A DNA stretch of 64,000 bases, taken from Cynocephalus volans. Its lineage: Eukaryota > Chordata > Mammalia > Dermoptera > Cynocephalidae. The notes under the pieces are model-generated. The model was not told the origin of the DNA. It made no database searches and was given only the letters and a program-made list of their open reading frames with translations. Within the stretch, counting starts at the first letter, position 1. Every line of letters begins with the position of its first letter. A program made the position numbers and the translations under genes. This document shows, one piece after another, positions 62,440-64,000 of the stretch. The stretch lies in contig NC_084464.1 of the NCBI RefSeq assembly GCF_027409185.1, forward strand, positions 46,227,095 through 46,291,094, written 5' to 3'.

Positions 62440-64000
62440 GAGAATAGGAGGGAGGGAAAAATAATTGCTGAAAAACTTCCAGTCTGGTGAAAAACAAATT
62501 TATAGAGCCAAGAAGCTCAGTGAACCCTAAGCAGGGTAGATACAAAGAAAACCACATCTAGTCCACATAACAGTCATACTGGTGAAAACTAAAGATAAAG
62601 AGAAAAACTTGAAAGCAGCCAGAGAAAAATCACGTAAAGGAGAATACTGATACAAAGTAATGGCTGATGTCTCATCAGTAACAACAGAGACCAGGGTGAC
62701 ATCTTTAAAGTGCTGAAAGGAAGAAACTCTTAACATAGAATTTCATATTCAGCAACAATGTCTTTTAAAAGTTGAAGATGAAATTAAGACATTTTTAAAT
62801 CAATGAACGCTGAGAGAAGTATAGCAGTACTACAAGAGATAATGAAGGAAGGTCTTCAGGTTGAAGAGAAATGACACCAGACAAAAATTCAGATCTACAG
62901 GAAAGAATGAAGAGCATTGGAAATATAAAAGATTATAAGTTTTTCTTTTCTTAATTTCTTATAAATGACAAAACTGCTTACTATTTTGTGCATCTGTAAC
63001 ATGTAAATGTAATAAATACAACAACAAAGCTCAAAAGATAAATGGCAGTAAACTAACTATACTGTTGCAAGGTTCTTACATTTTTATGTGAAGTAGAACC
63101 ATGTGAACTCTAAGTAGATTGTGATAAGTGAAGGTTACATATTGTAACTGCTAGAGCAACCACACATACACACAAAAACAAAGAAGTATAGCTAAACAGC
63201 CCATAAAATAGTTACAGTGAAATACCAGAAATATTACCTTAACCAAAAAGAAGACAGGAAAGGACAGAAAAATAAAAAACAGCTGGAACAAGTAGAAGAA
63301 TGGTAAACTGAAATGTAACCAGTATCAATAATTACATTAAATGTAAACTGATTAAACTCCCAATTTATTTTAAAATTTTTTTTTATTTTTTAAAGATGAC
63401 CAGTAAGGGGATTTTAACCCTTGACTTGGTGTTGTCAGCACCACGCTCACCCAGTGAGCTAACTGGCCATCCCTGTATGGGATCCGAACCCGGGGCCTTG
63501 GTGTTATCAGCACAACACTCTCCTGAGTGAGCCACAGGCTGGCCCAAACCCCCAATTTAAAAGTGAGGTAGTCAGATTGGATAAAACAGAGATAGACACA
63601 AATAGATTGAAAGTTGAAAGAATGGAAAAAGGTACACCATGTGAACAGTAAGCGTAAGAAAGCTGGGATAGCTATTTTATCATCAGACAAAATAGAAAAT
63701 CACCATATTAACATAATGAAGACATTCTATGTGATTTTGATAAATGCTGAAAAATCATTTGGCATAATTTAACATCCATTGAACCTAGGAATAGGAGGGA
63801 ACTTTCTCAATCTGATAAAATACATCTATGGAAAACCTACAGTTAATATCATATTTGATGAAATATTGAATACTTTATCCTTAGATTGGGAATAAGACAA
63901 GACTGGCTGTCCTCATGATTTCTAGTCAACATTATATTGGAGGGTCTAGCTGGTGAAATAAGGCAAGAAAAATAAATGACATCCACCTCAGCCATGCCAC
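62440..64000 (+). mobile_element. Old L1: ORF1 end, ORF1-ORF2 spacer, ORF2 start and part of RT
   Basis: Blocks typical of L1M: AGCAACAATGTCTTTTAAAAG, GGTCTTCAGGTTGAAGAGAAATG, ATCAATAATTACATTAAATG. 63700-64000 jumps to reverse-transcriptase-coding sequence (GATAAATGCTGAAAAATCATTTG), so ORF2 is internally deleted. A t-SINE splits it at 63368. Confidence 0.7.
63368..63545 (-). mobile_element. t-SINE dimer
   Basis: AAACTCCCAATTTA / AAACCCCCAATTTA flank it. Inserted in L1M near the ORF2 start. Confidence 0.93.

Larger units (their letters stand above)
45882..64000 (+). other. BLTP3A: BLTP3A intron 1 (to end of window)
   Basis: No later exon was recognised. The first 1.6 kb and much of 47990-49090, 50115-51560, 51731-52470, 52574-53090 and 54815-55980 look unique. 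The rest is repeats listed separately. An unexplained 100-codon open frame lies at 51814-52116. Confidence 0.75.

Noticed and set aside
45882-64000. BLTP3A exon 2
   Set aside because: I looked for coding sequence matching FTKNLSPDKINLS and the following region after an acceptor and saw none; it should lie beyond the window.

Overview
This is 64 kb of mammalian nuclear DNA: two intron-containing protein genes in a dense background of interspersed repeats. The best clue to the species is the dominant SINE. About 60 copies of a tRNA-Ile-like element are present, as monomers, head-to-tail dimers and hybrids. Tails are A-rich and many copies have 10-20 bp target-site duplications. No Alu, B1 or carnivore/ungulate tRNA-SINE was seen. 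tRNA-Ile-derived t-SINEs that exist as monomers and multimers are known from Dermoptera, so I infer a colugo, probably Galeopterus variegatus. That is family knowledge plus inference, not a database result.

Layout. 1-22,020 is intergenic: old L1, MIR, L2, MaLR LTRs, many t-SINEs and a broken RPL35A retrocopy. 22,025-35,502 is the complete SNRPC gene (U1 snRNP protein C, plus strand). Its six coding exons sum to 480 nt (159 codons plus stop), starting in a CpG-rich TATA-less promoter and ending at an AATAAA. Intron 5 also holds a possible 57-nt frame-preserving cassette exon. 35,503-45,360 is intergenic, with L1 and hAT fragments, a damaged RPS6 retrocopy, and a GC-rich L1-5'UTR-like insertion (42,534-43,876) inside an older L1 5' region. 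45,360-46,480 is a strong CpG island with coding exon 1 of BLTP3A (formerly UHRF1BP1), encoding MAGIIKKQILKHLSR and ending in a GTGAGA donor. Everything after that appears to be BLTP3A intron 1; no second exon was recognised. The order SNRPC then BLTP3A on one strand matches human 6p21.31.

The most unusual object is at 58,285-61,336, inside BLTP3A intron 1 and antisense to it. Read on the minus strand it has an L1-5'UTR-like head, about 21 tandem 80-bp GC-rich units, a short linker, an L1-3'UTR-like end with a G-rich polypurine tract, and a poly(A). It has no ORF1 or ORF2 and splits an old MaLR LTR. The plan resembles a hominoid SVA built from different parts: a non-autonomous, VNTR-bearing L1-derived composite. 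The 42.5-kb insertion shares its head but has a different minisatellite and tail.

Functionally, SNRPC makes the zinc-finger protein that stabilises U1 snRNA pairing with 5' splice sites. BLTP3A makes a bridge-like lipid-transfer protein of the VPS13/chorein type. Nothing here suggests joint regulation.
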